From Pseudomonadota bacterium (lineage in GTDB: Bacteria > Myxococcota > UBA9042 > PHBI01): a stretch of DNA of 5,638 bases. Numbering within the stretch: position 1 is the stretch's first letter; each line of letters opens with the position of its first letter. Location: assembly GCA_005788935.1 (NCBI GenBank), contig SYAK01000268.1:1-5638 (forward strand), written 5' to 3'. The position numbers and the translations under genes were made by a program. The notes below the pieces were generated by a model. It made no database searches. It had not been told where the DNA came from and worked only from the letters and a program-made list of their open reading frames with translations. Shown here piece after piece: positions 5,235 through 5,638 of the stretch.

Positions 5235-5638
5235 AGCGGAAGCCGACGCCGGCCAGCCGCTCGCCCGGGGCGACCTTCAGCCGGAGGTCGCGCGTCAGCG
5301 ATGGTGAGCCGCGGAAGCCGCCGCACGCGAGCCCGCCTGCGACCAGCTCCCAGGCGTTGCCGACGAGGTCGAGATGCCCCCACGGGCCAGCCCCGTCCTG
5401 CAGGGTCGGGTGCCTCGGAGGGGCGCCCGGGCTCATGCCGAAGGTCGCCCGCCGTGCGTTCGCCTCGCCGTGACCCCATGGAAACAAGGCCTCGCCGAGC
5501 GCCCGGGCCCACTCGTTCTCTCGCGCCAGGCGTTTGCCTGCCCAGCGCGCGAACGCCTGCGCCTCGACGGGGGTGACGCCCACGACCGGCTGTTCCGGGT
5601 CGTCCCACACCGGACGCGTGATCCACGGCGGGCTCGCC
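5221..5638 (-). CDS. FGE/SUMF1-fold family protein, C-terminal part, catalytic cysteines absent
   Basis: The visible 138 residues are the C-terminal part of a formylglycine-generating-enzyme-like domain (SUMF1 / FGE-sulfatase superfamily, which also includes EgtB- and PvdO-type proteins). Landmarks in order: 'PVVGVTPVEAQAFARWAGKRL' pattern (PV-x-V, Ala-rich helix, W-x-G-K-R-L), 'NEWARAL' where 'EAEWE-AA' is typical, 'FPWG', 'GHLDLVGNAWEL' (usually G-LYDM-GN-WEW), 'CGGF' in place of RGGSW, and the closing 'GVGFRCAW'. In true FGE two copper-binding cysteines lie between the GGS and GFRCA motifs; here that stretch (GGFRGSPSL to GFRC) has none, so sulfatase maturation is unlikely. Such domains are often fused to protein kinases or act as binding modules in Myxococcota, but the N-terminus is outside the window. 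The stop is at 5223-5221. It converges on the lipoprotein gene. Confidence 0.85.
   Translation of the reverse strand, partial: ASPPWITRPVWDDPEQPVVGVTPVEAQAFARWAGKRLARENEWARALGEALFPWGHGEANARRATFGMSPGAPPRHPTLQDGAGPWGHLDLVGNAWELVAGGLACGGFRGSPSLTRDLRLKVAPGERLAGVGFRCAWG

Overview
The window is GC-rich, with compact genes that mostly read on the minus strand. It contains two proteins with lipoprotein-type signal peptides. One is a large secreted subtilase followed by BACON-like and Ig/FN3-like modules with a recurring 'VCAxDxxGN' type motif. That protein style and a class I fumarase suggest a Myxococcota / former Deltaproteobacteria-type organism. This taxonomic guess is inference from composition and protein style, not from a marker gene.

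Layout, left to right: (1) 1-531, minus: the N-terminal 177 residues of a class I, iron-sulfur fumarate hydratase, running off the left edge. (2) 640-4125, minus: a 1161-residue putative lipoprotein subtilisin-family (S8) protease with a complete Asp/His/Ser triad, a BACON-like domain and three copies of an alternating two-module repeat. (3) 4126-4770: a divergent intergenic region. Its left part is the upstream region of the protease. Its right part carries, on the plus strand, a weak sigma70-like promoter, a clear cobalamin (B12) riboswitch aptamer at about 4499-4650, and a leader of about 120 nt with helices that cannot all form at once. (4) 4771-5211, plus: a 146-residue lipoprotein of unrecognised family, the only gene the riboswitch can control here. 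(5) 5221-5638, minus: the C-terminal 138 residues of a protein of the formylglycine-generating-enzyme (SUMF1) fold family that lacks the catalytic cysteines, running off the right edge.

The most interesting unit is the riboswitch plus lipoprotein. B12 riboswitches normally sit before B12 uptake or synthesis genes or B12-independent isozymes. Here the RNA controls a single small lipoprotein, bounded 9 nt downstream by a convergent gene. The leader shows a possible switching mechanism: the Shine-Dalgarno hexamer CGGAGG and an upstream decoy copy of it can each pair with the same CCTCCG segment. The flanking genes (fumarase, protease, FGE-like protein) show no obvious functional link to B12.
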